Counted from the first letter of the stretch, positions 8,552-17,358 are shown. The stretch: DNA of 64,000 nucleotides from Pilosibacter fragilis (GCF_032490495.1 NZ_JAVYJB010000012.1:1-64000), one strand, 5' to 3'. Notes: generated by a model from the sequence alone, not told the origin. A program made the numbers and translations.

Positions 8552-8602
8552 GAGAAAATTCCCTGTGAATAAAAGTTTCAGCTGTTCAACAGGGAATTCT
8601 CT
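8552..8602 (+). other. Long stem-loop upstream of ridA copy 2
   Basis: GAGAAAATTCCCTGT pairs with ACAGGGAATTCTCT around a loop of about 22 bases. There is no strong T tract. It could be a partial terminator that tunes RidA level or a relative of the AAATTCC palindromic repeats seen elsewhere in the window. Confidence 0.6.
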
Positions 8603-8703
8603 AACTATTATGTTTATTTCTATTTAGGGAAAAATGATCAGAACAGCCGGGGGATACAGCTGGTCTGATCTGCAAAATGTATAATGTCAAAGGGGAAATT
8701 ATT

Positions 8704-9132
8704 ATGACAAGAGAAGCAAATCCAATTCCGCAGGGAAAATATGTTCCGGCAACAAGATTCGGCAATATGATCTTTACAGCAGGTATGACACCGCGCAATA
8801 ACGGAGTACTGCTGAAAACAGGAAAAATTAAAGCAACAGACGAAATTGCAGATTACAAAGAGGCTGTTGTCCAGGCAGCAAAGAATGCACTGACAGCGGC
8901 GAAAAATAAGCTGGAGAACGGTGAAAAAATTGTACAGATCATGCAGATCACCGTTTATGTAAACAGCGAGACAGATTTCACAAAACAGCCGAAGATTGCA
9001 GATTTTGCATCGGAGTATTTCTGTGAAGAACTCGGAGAATCTGGAGTCGGAAGCCGGGCTGCGGTTGGGGTTGCAGTTCTTCCGGGGGACGCACCGGTTG
9101 AAATATCTATTATTGCTGGAGTTGAAAATTAA
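8704..9132 (+). CDS. RidA family protein (YjgF/YER057c/UK114), copy 2
   Basis: A 142-residue RidA protein nearly identical (about 90%) to the one at 3284-3712, with the same conserved arginine in GSRAAVGVAVLP. The start at 8704 is chosen because AAAGGGG lies just upstream and the protein then aligns from the first residue with copy 1; an ATG at 8677 would add nine unmatched residues. It ends cassette 2 and is followed by a terminator. It likely removes a reactive imine/enamine or a related intermediate made during ureide breakdown. Confidence 0.93.
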   Translation: MTREANPIPQGKYVPATRFGNMIFTAGMTPRNNGVLLKTGKIKATDEIADYKEAVVQAAKNALTAAKNKLENGEKIVQIMQITVYVNSETDFTKQPKIADFASEYFCEELGESGVGSRAAVGVAVLPGDAPVEISIIAGVEN

Positions 9133-9158
9133 AAATTAACAGGATGTAATAGAAAGTG

Positions 9159-9200
9159 ACTGCTGTCAAATAGAAAATTTGTGCAGCAGTTTTTCTATTT
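9159..9200 (+). terminator. Intrinsic terminator after cassette 2
   Basis: ACTGCTG...AAAT pairs with ATTT...CAGCAGT and runs into TTTTTCTATTT. It separates the RidA gene from the LarA-like gene. Confidence 0.82.
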
Positions 9201-9261
9201 ACATATGTAGTTAATGGAAAATCAGAAAATACATGCGAGTATATATGTAGGGGGAGTATAT

Positions 9262-10536
9262 ATGTCATTATTTCCAGAAAGTGCTTATCAGTTAGAATTA
9301 CCCAAAATGCATAGAGTCCTGCAAAAATTTGATACAACACAGTTAGAAAATGTAGAGGAGACTTTGCGTGCCGAAATGCATAAGAAGGAAATCAGCAGTC
9401 TTGTAAAACCGGGAATGAGGATTGCTATGGCCGTGGGAAGCCGCGGAATTCAGAATTTGGCGTTGATCGTCAAAACTATTGCGGACGAATTGCAGAACAT
9501 GGGAGCAATGCCGTTTATCGTTCCGGCTATGGGATCGCATGGAGGAGGAACCGCTAAGGGACAGACAGCGGTTTTGGAAGGCTATGGAATTACGGAAGAG
9601 GCAATAGGAATCCCGGTTAAATCCAGTCTCGAGGTTGATGAAATTGGAACCGTAGAATGTGAGAGTGGAACGGTTCAGGTTGTAGTTGATCATTATGCAG
9701 CTCATGCTGATCTGATCATTCCTATTGGAAGAGTAAAACCGCATACAGATTTCAGAGGTCCTATTGAAAGCGGATTATGTAAAATGCTTACGATCGGGCT
9801 GGGAAAATTTGAGGGCTGCACGAGACTGCACCATATGGGAGCAATACATTTTCCTACGCTTCTTCCAGTTGCCGCAAAACTTGTAATTGACAAAACTCCG
9901 GTAGGTTTTGGAGTTGCAATTATTGAAAACAGCTATGATCAGACGTACCATATTGAGATGGTTCCTGCAGACAAGATCCACGACAGAGAGCCGGAATTGT
10001 TAAAAATCGCGCGTTCAAAGATGCCAAAGATCCTGGTGAAGGAAATTGATGCATTAATTGTGCAGGAAATGGGAAAAGATATTTCCGGAGCCGGTATGGA
10101 TCCGAATATTATAGGACGTGCGGCCAGAGGAAGATTAAAAGACTTTGATGGTCCGGAAATACAGAGAATTTTAGTGAAGAGTCTTACAAAAGATACACAT
10201 GGAAATGCAAGCGGCATTGGATTAGCGGACTATGTTTTAAAGTCGTGTGCGGAAACAATCGATTTAGGGGCAACATATACCAACTCGGTGAGCTGTGGTA
10301 ATCCGGAAGGTGGCCGGATCCCGATTCAGGTGATGGATGTAAAAGAGGGAGTTTTAGCCTGTCTGCGGAGTGGTGTGGGTGTAGATCTGAATGCTCCGAA
10401 GATTGTGTATATAAAAAATACACTCCAATTAGGAGAGATATGGGTCTCAGATGCACTTATCGAGGAAGTTAGAAGAAATCCTCAGCTGATATTATGTGAT
10501 GAAGAGCAGTCGATCGAGAAGTTACAAATGTCATAA
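9262..10536 (+). CDS. LarA-like protein (DUF2088, lactate racemase N-terminal domain family)
   Basis: A 424-residue protein with the DUF2088/LarA N-terminal fold: PGMRIAMAVGSRGI, then PAMGSHGGGTAKGQ near residue 95, and PIGRVKPHTDF near residue 155. LarA itself uses a covalently bound nickel-pincer cofactor, but family members like this one act on other 2-hydroxy or related acids and the pincer lysine cannot be assigned confidently here. The start at 9262 is favoured by GGGGGAG 5 bases upstream; the ATG at 9214 has no good ribosome site. It lies between the ureide cassettes and an IclR regulator and may handle a hydroxy-acid end product. The function is not established. Confidence 0.75.
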   Translation: MSLFPESAYQLELPKMHRVLQKFDTTQLENVEETLRAEMHKKEISSLVKPGMRIAMAVGSRGIQNLALIVKTIADELQNMGAMPFIVPAMGSHGGGTAKGQTAVLEGYGITEEAIGIPVKSSLEVDEIGTVECESGTVQVVVDHYAAHADLIIPIGRVKPHTDFRGPIESGLCKMLTIGLGKFEGCTRLHHMGAIHFPTLLPVAAKLVIDKTPVGFGVAIIENSYDQTYHIEMVPADKIHDREPELLKIARSKMPKILVKEIDALIVQEMGKDISGAGMDPNIIGRAARGRLKDFDGPEIQRILVKSLTKDTHGNASGIGLADYVLKSCAETIDLGATYTNSVSCGNPEGGRIPIQVMDVKEGVLACLRSGVGVDLNAPKIVYIKNTLQLGEIWVSDALIEEVRRNPQLILCDEEQSIEKLQMS

Positions 10537-10663
10537 AAGAGGAGAAAAATGATAAGTCTCCTGTTATTGCAAAATTTGTTTGTTTTTCCATGCAGAATGC
10601 ATTATACTAAAAGGAGGTGAAAAAGAAATAAATGGAAATAATCCTTTTTGGGGGGTAAAATGA

Positions 10664-11437
10664 ATGCAGGAAAAGGAACCTCAATATATAAATTCAATTA
10701 TAAGGGCAACTGCGATATTAGAGTTATATGAAAAGCTGAATGTACAGTATCTTGGAATCGCCGAGATCAGCAAAGAATTGGGAATTCAGAAAACAACGGT
10801 ATTTAATATTGTAAAAACACTGGTGCATCAGGGATGGCTGATTCAGGACAATCCGAACGGAAAATACCGGCTTGGGACCAGAATTCTCAGGGTATCCACG
10901 ATGATCACGCGGAGTATCACGACGGAAGAACTCATAGAAAAGGAAATGAGGCGCCTGAGAGATGAGTACAATGAGGATGTTGTACTGACTGCTATGGTTG
11001 ACGGGGTTCCAATCTGTGTAGAGAAAGTAAAATCTGCAAATTATCTCCAGATCCAGTCAAAAGTAGGACGTGTCGGAAGCTATGTAAAGGGTTCCACTGG
11101 AAAGACCGTGTTTGCATGGCAGCCGGAGAATTTTATTCAGGAGATACTGAGAAAGATATATCCGGAGACGGAAGCGGGATTGCGGGAGAAAGAGCAGGTT
11201 GAGGAACAGCTAAAAAAAATCCGGGAGCAGGGATATTGTATCAGTATTTCAGAGCAGGATAAGGGCGTTGCATCTGTTGCGGTTCCAATCTTAAATGATA
11301 AAGGATATGCAGTATACTCACTGGCTGTGGTCGGAGAGGAAAATCGAATGCGGCAGAAGGGGCTGGATGTGATCCGGCAGGAGCTTGTGAGAGTTGCACG
11401 GAGTCTTGGAAGAGAACAGCATTATATGAAAGGGTAG
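10664..11437 (+). CDS. IclR-family transcriptional regulator
   Basis: A 257-residue regulator. The N-terminal winged helix-turn-helix spans about residues 10-70 (LGIAEISKELGIQKTTVFNI), followed by the effector-binding GAF-like domain (VGRVGSYVKGSTGKTVFAW near residue 140). The start has GGGGGG 7 bases upstream. IclR proteins bind palindromes near promoters and respond to small carboxylates or ureides; AllR, the allantoin regulator of E. coli, belongs to this family. That precedent and the position after the cassettes make it the best candidate to control this catabolic region. The preceding intergenic DNA carries ATGCA-GAA-TGCAT near 10594, a possible autoregulatory site. Confidence 0.9.
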   Translation: MQEKEPQYINSIIRATAILELYEKLNVQYLGIAEISKELGIQKTTVFNIVKTLVHQGWLIQDNPNGKYRLGTRILRVSTMITRSITTEELIEKEMRRLRDEYNEDVVLTAMVDGVPICVEKVKSANYLQIQSKVGRVGSYVKGSTGKTVFAWQPENFIQEILRKIYPETEAGLREKEQVEEQLKKIREQGYCISISEQDKGVASVAVPILNDKGYAVYSLAVVGEENRMRQKGLDVIRQELVRVARSLGREQHYMKG

Positions 11438-11475
11438 CAGCTTTTTACAGAAAATTTATCCCACAACAAATATAG

Positions 11476-11529
11476 AAAAACACTGTTTTGCATGAAGGGG
11501 GTAATCAAAAATGCGAAACAGTGTTTTTT
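11476..11529 (+). terminator. Intrinsic terminator after the IclR gene
   Basis: AAAACACTGTTTTGCAT pairs with ATGCGAAACAGTGTTTT with a purine-rich loop, followed by T residues. Confidence 0.88.
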
Positions 11530-11623
11530 CTATTATCAGTAAATAAGGAGGTAATCAATAGTGGTGTGGATCGTATCGGGCATGTAAGAGGGAATAATCC
11601 AATTTGGGTGCATTTGGATTAGA

Positions 11624-12844
11624 TTATGCGCGATAGATATCGACCATCTTGCAGATTCTCTTTACAGCATCAACGGCCTTATCGTGATCCTGAGAGAAGT
11701 TCATACGGATAAAATCACCGTACTGTTTGCCGAACTCTGTACCCGGTGTTACAGTAACACTTGCCTGTGCGCGGCAGAGCTTTGTAAACTGGAAGATATC
11801 AACTTTTAATTTTGGAAGCTGCATGAAGATATAGCTTCCGCCTTCTGTTGGACGAGCCCAGCATCCAGAGCAGCTGTTGATAACGGCAAGAATATCATCG
11901 CGGATCTGTCTGTGATCAGCAATACGTTTCTCCATCCATCCATCCGGCTCAGAGAACCATCTGTAGAAAGCTGCCTGATTGTAACCTGCACAGCGTAAGG
12001 AAACGACGGCCTGAAGTTTTTCCATGCGGGTGATGATTTCAGGTGTACCATAGCCGACACCGAGACGGAAACCACTTAAGGACTCTGTTTTGGACGGACC
12101 CATAATTGTGATCAGTTTGTCCGGTTTCTCCGGGAGTGCACGCATGTGTGTGTAAGTGAAATCTTTTTCAAGGATCTGGCGGCTGTAAAGCTCATCTGCA
12201 AGGATTGCAACGTCGTATTTCTTTGCGAGGCGTGCAATCTCAGAAACTTCTTCTTTGGAGAAGACTGCACCAGTCGGGTTGTTCGGGTTTGAGTAGAGGA
12301 ACAGCTTTACACCGTTTTTGAAAGCTTCTTCCAGCTCTTTTAAATCGATACCGGATGTGTGGGGAGCAGCGTCTTTCCAGTTCATGTGGATCGGAACCAT
12401 CTCGCCCTCGAAGAATTCAACAAGTTTACGGTTGTCGAAGTAATCCGGTTCAACGATAGCGACCTTGTCACCTCTGCCGACTAAGGAACCCATCGCTAAG
12501 AAAAGCGCTCCCTGTGTACCAGGTGTAAGGATGATTTCTGTCTTCGGGTCTACCGGAGCGCCGCTGTACTCTGCGAGTTTTTCAGCAAGATATTCACGGA
12601 TCGCGCCTTTTCCGCGGTATTCTGTGTATGCCTGATAGGTACCGTCTACACAATAGTGTTTCACAAATGTCTCAAGGCTGCCCGGGATCGGCTGGTGTGC
12701 GTTTACATCACCGTGAGAGAAATCAACAGCCGGTCCTTCAAGTTTGTCACCGATCATCGGAAGATCTTCTGCTTTCTGAAGCCCTTCCTGTCCGGGGGCG
12801 TTGTCTGTGCCGAGTCTGGCGAATTTTTCTGCTAAATAATCCAT
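11624..12844 (-). CDS. Class I/II PLP-dependent aminotransferase
   Basis: A 406-residue fold-type I aminotransferase. The pyridoxal-phosphate lysine is in GPSKTESLSGFRLGVGYG. Other family marks are the LTPGTQGALFLAMG phosphate-binding segment, YSNPNNPTGAVFS and ILADELYSR with the conserved aspartate and tyrosine. The start at 12844 is preferred over 12868 because AGGAGAGG sits 7 bases upstream. It is transcribed away from a LysR gene whose ATG lies about 180 bases off, the usual layout for LysR control of a neighbour. The amino donor is unknown; it could use amino acids released by the ureide or peptide pathways in this window. Confidence 0.88.
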   Translation of the reverse strand: MDYLAEKFARLGTDNAPGQEGLQKAEDLPMIGDKLEGPAVDFSHGDVNAHQPIPGSLETFVKHYCVDGTYQAYTEYRGKGAIREYLAEKLAEYSGAPVDPKTEIILTPGTQGALFLAMGSLVGRGDKVAIVEPDYFDNRKLVEFFEGEMVPIHMNWKDAAPHTSGIDLKELEEAFKNGVKLFLYSNPNNPTGAVFSKEEVSEIARLAKKYDVAILADELYSRQILEKDFTYTHMRALPEKPDKLITIMGPSKTESLSGFRLGVGYGTPEIITRMEKLQAVVSLRCAGYNQAAFYRWFSEPDGWMEKRIADHRQIRDDILAVINSCSGCWARPTEGGSYIFMQLPKLKVDIFQFTKLCRAQASVTVTPGTEFGKQYGDFIRMNFSQDHDKAVDAVKRICKMVDIYRA

Positions 12845-12958
12845 AAGTTTACCTCTCCTTTTTATCAATCAGTCTGGTGTGTGAGAATTGGAATGACTGC
12901 ATTGACTGTGTGAAATGCTTTTCTCTTTGTATCTATACAATAACATGAAAAGATCATG

Positions 12959-12987
12959 TTGTAAAACGGATAAATCAGATATATAAT
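12959..12987 (+). promoter_or_regulatory. Promoter of the divergent LysR gene
   Basis: TTGTAA at 12959-12964, 17-base spacer, TATAAT at 12982-12987, about 35 bases before the LysR start. The divergent aminotransferase promoter must lie in the same 180-base gap. Confidence 0.65.
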
Positions 12988-13021
12988 ATATGCAAAACAG
13001 ATATTTTGGGAGGTGAAAGTT

Positions 13022-13912
13022 ATGAATGATGAGGCACTCGAAACGTATTTAAATATTGTAAAGACACATAGCCTGACAAAGACAGCGGAGAACATGTTTA
13101 TCTCACAGTCAGCAGTGAGCAACCGGCTGATCAGTCTGGAAAAGGAATTGAACGTGAAACTTATTGATCGCAGTCCGGGGCAGAAAGGGGTTGTGCTGAC
13201 GCAGAAAGGTGAAGAATTTGTTGAATTTGCGAAAAGGCATCAGGAACTGAACCGTCAGATTCAGGATTGGAGCCGGGGAGATGTGACGGAGGTGTTACGG
13301 GTAGCGTCTGTTATCAGCCTCACGGACTATGTGAAAGGGTTTTACAGGGAACTTCTTGGGAAGGGAAAACTTTCGATCACATTAGCGACACACTGGACAG
13401 ACCGCATTATTTCGATGTTGGAGAACAGAGAGACAGACATCGGAATTACCCCGCGTGTCTTTTATTCGAAGGCGGTGGAGGCTGTGCCGATCTTTAGGGA
13501 ACCGTTATTTCTGCTTAGTTCAAAAAGCGTTTCTGATTACCCTGAGGTTGTGCAGGCACAGCAGTTAAAGCGTTCCAATGAAATCTATTTTGATTGGGGA
13601 ACGGGATTTGTGGAGTGGCATGAGAAGCAGATGAACCCGTTAGACCTGCCGCTTATGGTGACAGATACAACGGAGCTGATACCGGAACTTTTACGGATTC
13701 CTAATTCTTTCAGTATTATTCCTGCATGCATTTTTAAAAACTATCATGATACAGAGCTGAGACTTTCCAGAATTGTTCCGGAACCACCTCCAAGAATCTG
13801 CTATCTCTTAAAGCTTAGGGAACTGCACTCACAGAAAAAGGAACTGATCGAGCAGTTTGAAAAGGAATTTAAAGAATATATACGGACGGTTGAGGATGTT
13901 ATCAGTATTTAG
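13022..13912 (+). CDS. LysR-family transcriptional regulator
   Basis: A 296-residue LysR protein: N-terminal helix-turn-helix (SLTKTAENMFISQSAVSNRL, about residues 15-35) and a periplasmic-binding-like effector domain after residue 90. The ATG at 13022 follows GGGAGGTG; a GTG three codons earlier overlaps that ribosome site. It is divergent from the aminotransferase and probably controls it. Its 3' end overlaps by 4 bases the end of a decayed LysR gene on the other strand. Confidence 0.9.
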   Translation: MNDEALETYLNIVKTHSLTKTAENMFISQSAVSNRLISLEKELNVKLIDRSPGQKGVVLTQKGEEFVEFAKRHQELNRQIQDWSRGDVTEVLRVASVISLTDYVKGFYRELLGKGKLSITLATHWTDRIISMLENRETDIGITPRVFYSKAVEAVPIFREPLFLLSSKSVSDYPEVVQAQQLKRSNEIYFDWGTGFVEWHEKQMNPLDLPLMVTDTTELIPELLRIPNSFSIIPACIFKNYHDTELRLSRIVPEPPPRICYLLKLRELHSQKKELIEQFEKEFKEYIRTVEDVISI

Positions 13913-14290
13913 CCGGAAAACATCTCCACCGCCAGCTTCGTAAATTCCTCCATAGCCTTTGATACATATCTCTTTTTCTTCCACATAACAGCGATGTCAC
14001 GGCTCACATCATCGGAGTCCAGTTTGTAAAAGACGACGGGTTCATCGTGGTCGGACATGCGGACAACGGTGTCAGACAGGAGTGTGACGCCGAGACCGGC
14101 ACCGCAGGAGCGGTAGGCGGTGGCGAGCTGATCCAACTGCAGGCGGATATTTGGGGCAAAGCCATTTTGGGAACAGAGCTTCACGGCGCGCTCGTAGGCA
14201 ATGGTCTCCGGGCGAAGCAGCAGGAAAGGGGGCCTTTGCGAAGGAAGAGAGCTTTTGACGGATCAAAATAACAGCAAATACGAACAGCAG
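13909..14290 (-). pseudogene. LysR-family regulator, 5'-truncated and frameshifted remnant
   Basis: On the minus strand the reading frame ending at 13909 encodes the C-terminal half of a LysR effector domain (LLLRPETIAYERAVKLCSQN, then GAGLGVTLLSDTVVRMSDHD). Going upstream, the matching continuation KLSSFAKAPF is found in a different frame, with the slip in a run of five C bases near 14229-14233. The whole DNA-binding domain is missing: the frame passes straight into the region before the TSUP gene. Both a frameshift and a deletion therefore inactivate it. It may once have controlled the TSUP exporter next door. Confidence 0.75.
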
Positions 14291-14354
14291 CACAGTGGAA
14301 ACAGTTTCCTGGAGATGATGAAAGAACGCGGGCTGTGCAAAAAGGGAGAAGGAA

Positions 14355-15125
14355 ATGAGTTACTTAAAAACATTGCTTATCATCTGCCCGATCTTCTTTA
14401 TTTCGGGTATCATTGATTCCATAGGCGGAGGCGGAGGCTTGATCGCACTGCCGACATACTTAATGATCGGATTGCCGGTCCGCTCGGCTTACGGCTGCAA
14501 CAAACTGCAGGCAGGTCTTGGAAATCTGGTCTCAGCGATCAAGTATTTTAAAAACAACATGGTCGATCTGAGGATTGCACTGGTCTCAGCCATCACGGCG
14601 ATGACGGGGGCATGGATCGGAACAAAGATCATCTTTCTCCTTCCGGAGGAGAGCATTCAGAAGGCCATCACGGTGGCACTTCCGGTGATTGCCCTCATCA
14701 TGGTTCTCAGAAAGACAGACGCGAGAAACGTGATCATGAGAAGCGAGATTTCAAAAAAAACAGTTGTTCAGGCCCTGATCGTCGGCGTGATCATGGGATT
14801 TTACAACAGTCTTTTCGGACCGGGGATCGGTACCGTAGCGATCATCGCATTTACGATGATCATGCACTATGATGCGAGATGCGCGTCCGGTAACGGTAAG
14901 GTCCTCATCGTACTTACGAACGCCATCGCCCTTGTAAGCTATGTGAAAACGGGAAATGTCGCTTACGAGATCGCGTGTCCTGCAGCGCTCTGTGCCATTG
15001 CAGGAAACCTCGTCGGCGTCAATCTGGCGATCAGGAAGGGCGAGAAGATCATCAAACCGGTGATGTTAGTCGTAGTGATCCTCACTGTGATCAAATTTGC
15101 ATGGCAGAATCATCTGTGGGGTTAA
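14355..15125 (+). CDS. TSUP-family (TauE/SafE) membrane transporter
   Basis: A 256-residue protein with about eight membrane helices in two repeats. The family signature SIGGGGGLIALPTYLMIGLP lies at residues 22-41 and its second-half counterpart around YNSLFGPGIGTV. TSUP proteins export sulfite or organosulfonates or move small carboxylates; the cargo here is unknown. GGGAGAAGGAA lies directly upstream of the ATG. A decayed LysR gene sits upstream in the opposite direction. Confidence 0.88.
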   Translation: MSYLKTLLIICPIFFISGIIDSIGGGGGLIALPTYLMIGLPVRSAYGCNKLQAGLGNLVSAIKYFKNNMVDLRIALVSAITAMTGAWIGTKIIFLLPEESIQKAITVALPVIALIMVLRKTDARNVIMRSEISKKTVVQALIVGVIMGFYNSLFGPGIGTVAIIAFTMIMHYDARCASGNGKVLIVLTNAIALVSYVKTGNVAYEIACPAALCAIAGNLVGVNLAIRKGEKIIKPVMLVVVILTVIKFAWQNHLWG

Positions 15126-15170
15126 AGGCATAAAATTCAATAAGGTTTACCTGTTTTGTTTACCCATACA

Positions 15171-15204
15171 AAAGGGCTGGTCTTACTGTGGACCGGCTCT
15201 TTTT
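15171..15204 (+). terminator. Intrinsic terminator after the TSUP gene
   Basis: AGGGCTGGTC pairs with GACCGGCTCT (two G-T pairs) and is followed by TTTTT. Confidence 0.8.
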
Positions 15205-15206
15205 AT

Positions 15207-15268
15207 GTAACAGGAAATTCCGTGGAATTCCCTGTTACACAAAAGGCACGAACGTGCCAAGGATGCGC
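15207..15268 (+). repeat. Dispersed palindromic intergenic repeat, family 1, copy B
   Basis: The same two-hairpin unit as at 3777-3840: GTAACAGGAAATTCC with GGAATTCCCTGTTAC, then GGCACGAACGTGCC and a GATGC continuation. Differences from copy A are only a handful of bases over about 60. Confidence 0.85.
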
Positions 15269-15285
15269 ATAGGGGAAGACTGCCG

Positions 15286-15316
15286 GTTACTGTTTGCGCA
15301 AGGCGTGAGCAGTAAC
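15286..15316 (+). repeat. Dispersed hairpin repeat, family 2 (GTTACTG...CAGTAAC), copy 1
   Basis: GTTACTG and CAGTAAC flank TTTGCGCAAGGCGTGAG. Near-identical units occur at 50416-50446 and, on the minus strand and degraded, at 41819-41848. Confidence 0.82.
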
Positions 15317-15421
15317 TGCTGATGGTATATTTGCAGGGGCCGGATTCCTCAGGGCTTGTTTTTAAGGCAGGAATGAGATAAGATAGTGTTAAAAGAATTT
15401 AGGAAAGAAGTGGAAAAAACC

Positions 15422-15925
15422 ATGTATGATGAGTTAACAAAAAATGACATAAAGAAGATAGAAGAGGAGATCGAATACCGGAAACTTGTGGTCCGGAAAG
15501 AGGCGATCGAGGCGGTAAAAGAGGCGAGAGCCCAGGGCGACTTAAGTGAAAATTTTGAATATTATGCAGCGAAGAAGGACAAGAACAAGAATGAGAGCCG
15601 GATCCGATATCTGGAGAGAATGATCCGGACGGCGAAGGTGGTCTCTGATGAGTCAAAAGACGATGAGGTCGGTCTCTACAACACGGTGGACGTGTATTTT
15701 GAGGATGACGATGAGACGGAGACCTATAAGATCGTTACGACGATCCGCGGAAATTCCTTAAAGGGACTGATCAGTTCCGAGTCCCCGCTTGGAAGGGCAC
15801 TTCTGGGGCATAAGGTCGGCGACCGGGTACATGTGCAGGTGAATGACAGGGCCGGATATGACGTGATCATCAAGCGTCTGGAGAAGACCGTGGATGACGG
15901 AAGTGATGCGATCCGGAGCTTTTAA
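15422..15925 (+). CDS. GreA/GreB-family transcription elongation factor
   Basis: A 167-residue Gre factor. The N-terminal coiled coil covers about residues 1-75, with the acidic tip residues in EARAQGDLSENFEYY, the motif that reaches the RNA polymerase active site and stimulates cleavage of backtracked RNA. The C-terminal FKBP-like domain has SSESPLGRALLGHKVGDRV, diagnostic of the family. ATG at 15422 gives the normal Gre length; an in-frame GTG at 15386 would add 12 residues. It lies 35 bases before a 2-hydroxycarboxylate transporter and may share its transcript, an unusual partner. A second housekeeping greA would be expected elsewhere in the genome. Confidence 0.92.
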   Translation: MYDELTKNDIKKIEEEIEYRKLVVRKEAIEAVKEARAQGDLSENFEYYAAKKDKNKNESRIRYLERMIRTAKVVSDESKDDEVGLYNTVDVYFEDDDETETYKIVTTIRGNSLKGLISSESPLGRALLGHKVGDRVHVQVNDRAGYDVIIKRLEKTVDDGSDAIRSF

Positions 15926-15960
15926 AGAAGACATTTTTAAAGAAGACAGAGAGGTTGAGT

Positions 15961-17223
15961 ATGAAGGATTTTAAAGTGGCGGGGTTTCCGCTGCCATTGT
16001 ATGTCCTCATTCTGGCACTGACGGCGGCATGCATGTTTACGGGCTGTGTCCCGAAGAGTCTGGTCCCGGCGTTTTTGGTGTTGATGGTATTCGGTGAGGG
16101 CTTAAATGCGATTGGAAATAACGTACCGGTGGTGAAGACGTATCTCGGAGGATCTGTGATCTGTATTCTCGGTTCTGCGATCCTCACGGCAGGCGGACTG
16201 ATTCCTGAGCAGACGCTTGAGACGCTCGATTATTTTGTCAATGACAGTGGCTTCCTGATCTTTTATATCGCGGCGCTGATCTGCGGCAGTCTCTTTAATA
16301 TCGACCGGAATCTTCTGCTCAGGGCTACCGTGAAGCTTCTGCCGGTGGCGGTGATCTCTCTTTCTATGGGAATTCTGCTTTCAGGAATTATGGGGATCAT
16401 CCTTGGGGAAGGTTTCTGGGGCGGGATCCTCTATATCGGAGTGCCTATGACCAGCGGCGGAATGACAGCGGGTACAGTTCCTCTTTCTGCCATGTACTCC
16501 CAGGCGCTCGGCGTGGAAGCGGCGGATGTGCTGACAAAGATGGCACCGGCCACAGTGCTTGGAAACTGTGTAGCGATTATTTTTGGCGGTCTTTTAAACA
16601 ATTTCGGAAAAAAACACCCGGAGACGACCGGAAACGGTGTATTGGTGAATGATGGAAAAACGGTGAAAAAGACACCGCCATTGAAGCCGACATTTGCGTC
16701 TTTATGTACCGGGATGATCATTGCGTTCGCCTTTTATCAGCTTGGCGCGATCTTACACAGGTTTGTTCCTGTGATCCCGACGTATGCATGGATGATCATT
16801 GCGGTCGTGCTTGTGAAGGGAACCGGCATCATGTCCGAAGAGCTGGAGGATGCGGCGAGAGAGTGGGGGCAGTTTGCCATTAAGAGCTGGACGGCGGCGG
16901 CACTTGCGGGGATCGGTTTTACCCTGATCGATCTGAATACAATTTTAAAGACTCTGACACCGTTATATCTGATCACGGTGGTGCTCATCGTGGGGATCAT
17001 CACGTTTACGGCGTCAGTTCTTGGAAAGCTGGTTGGCTTTTTCCCACTGGAATCAGCCATCGCAGCGGGGATGTGTACAACAAATATGGGCGGTTCCGGC
17101 AATGTGGCTGTTTTGAGCAGTGCGCATAGAATGGAGCTTCTGCCATTTGCGCAGATCGTTACAAGATCCTGCGGAGCGCTGATGCTGACGCTTGGAGGAA
17201 TATTAGTGCAGATGGTGGGGTAG
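15961..17223 (+). CDS. 2-hydroxycarboxylate transporter (2HCT, CitS/MleP family)
   Basis: A 420-residue membrane symporter for citrate, malate or similar 2-hydroxy acids. The two conserved re-entrant-loop motifs are visible: GVPMTSGGMTAGTVPLSAMY in the first half and MGGSGNVAVLSSAHRMELL near the C-terminus. The ATG at 15961 follows AGAGAGG; a TTG two codons before is less likely. It follows the Gre factor and precedes a LysR gene that reads the same way, so that regulator may control it. Cargo and coupling ion cannot be read from the sequence. Confidence 0.9.
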   Translation: MKDFKVAGFPLPLYVLILALTAACMFTGCVPKSLVPAFLVLMVFGEGLNAIGNNVPVVKTYLGGSVICILGSAILTAGGLIPEQTLETLDYFVNDSGFLIFYIAALICGSLFNIDRNLLLRATVKLLPVAVISLSMGILLSGIMGIILGEGFWGGILYIGVPMTSGGMTAGTVPLSAMYSQALGVEAADVLTKMAPATVLGNCVAIIFGGLLNNFGKKHPETTGNGVLVNDGKTVKKTPPLKPTFASLCTGMIIAFAFYQLGAILHRFVPVIPTYAWMIIAVVLVKGTGIMSEELEDAAREWGQFAIKSWTAAALAGIGFTLIDLNTILKTLTPLYLITVVLIVGIITFTASVLGKLVGFFPLESAIAAGMCTTNMGGSGNVAVLSSAHRMELLPFAQIVTRSCGALMLTLGGILVQMVG

Positions 17224-17235
17224 GATCTGGATTCT

Positions 17236-17326
17236 GTATTGTGAGCAGCAGGCTTTTGCACTTGCTGCGCTTGTTTTAGTAAAGTATGGGATTTTTGCCC
17301 GTAACTGTGAGGCACTGAACAGTTAC
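17236..17326 (+). repeat. MITE-like palindromic element, family 3, short copy
   Basis: Starts GTATTGTGAGCAGCAGG and ends with the hairpin GTAACTGT-GAGGCACTGA-ACAGTTAC (17301-17326). It resembles the longer element at 42912-43047 at both ends, with the middle missing. Confidence 0.7.
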
Positions 17327-17358
17327 ATTATGCATTAAAAACGGGGGGAGTGGCAAAG

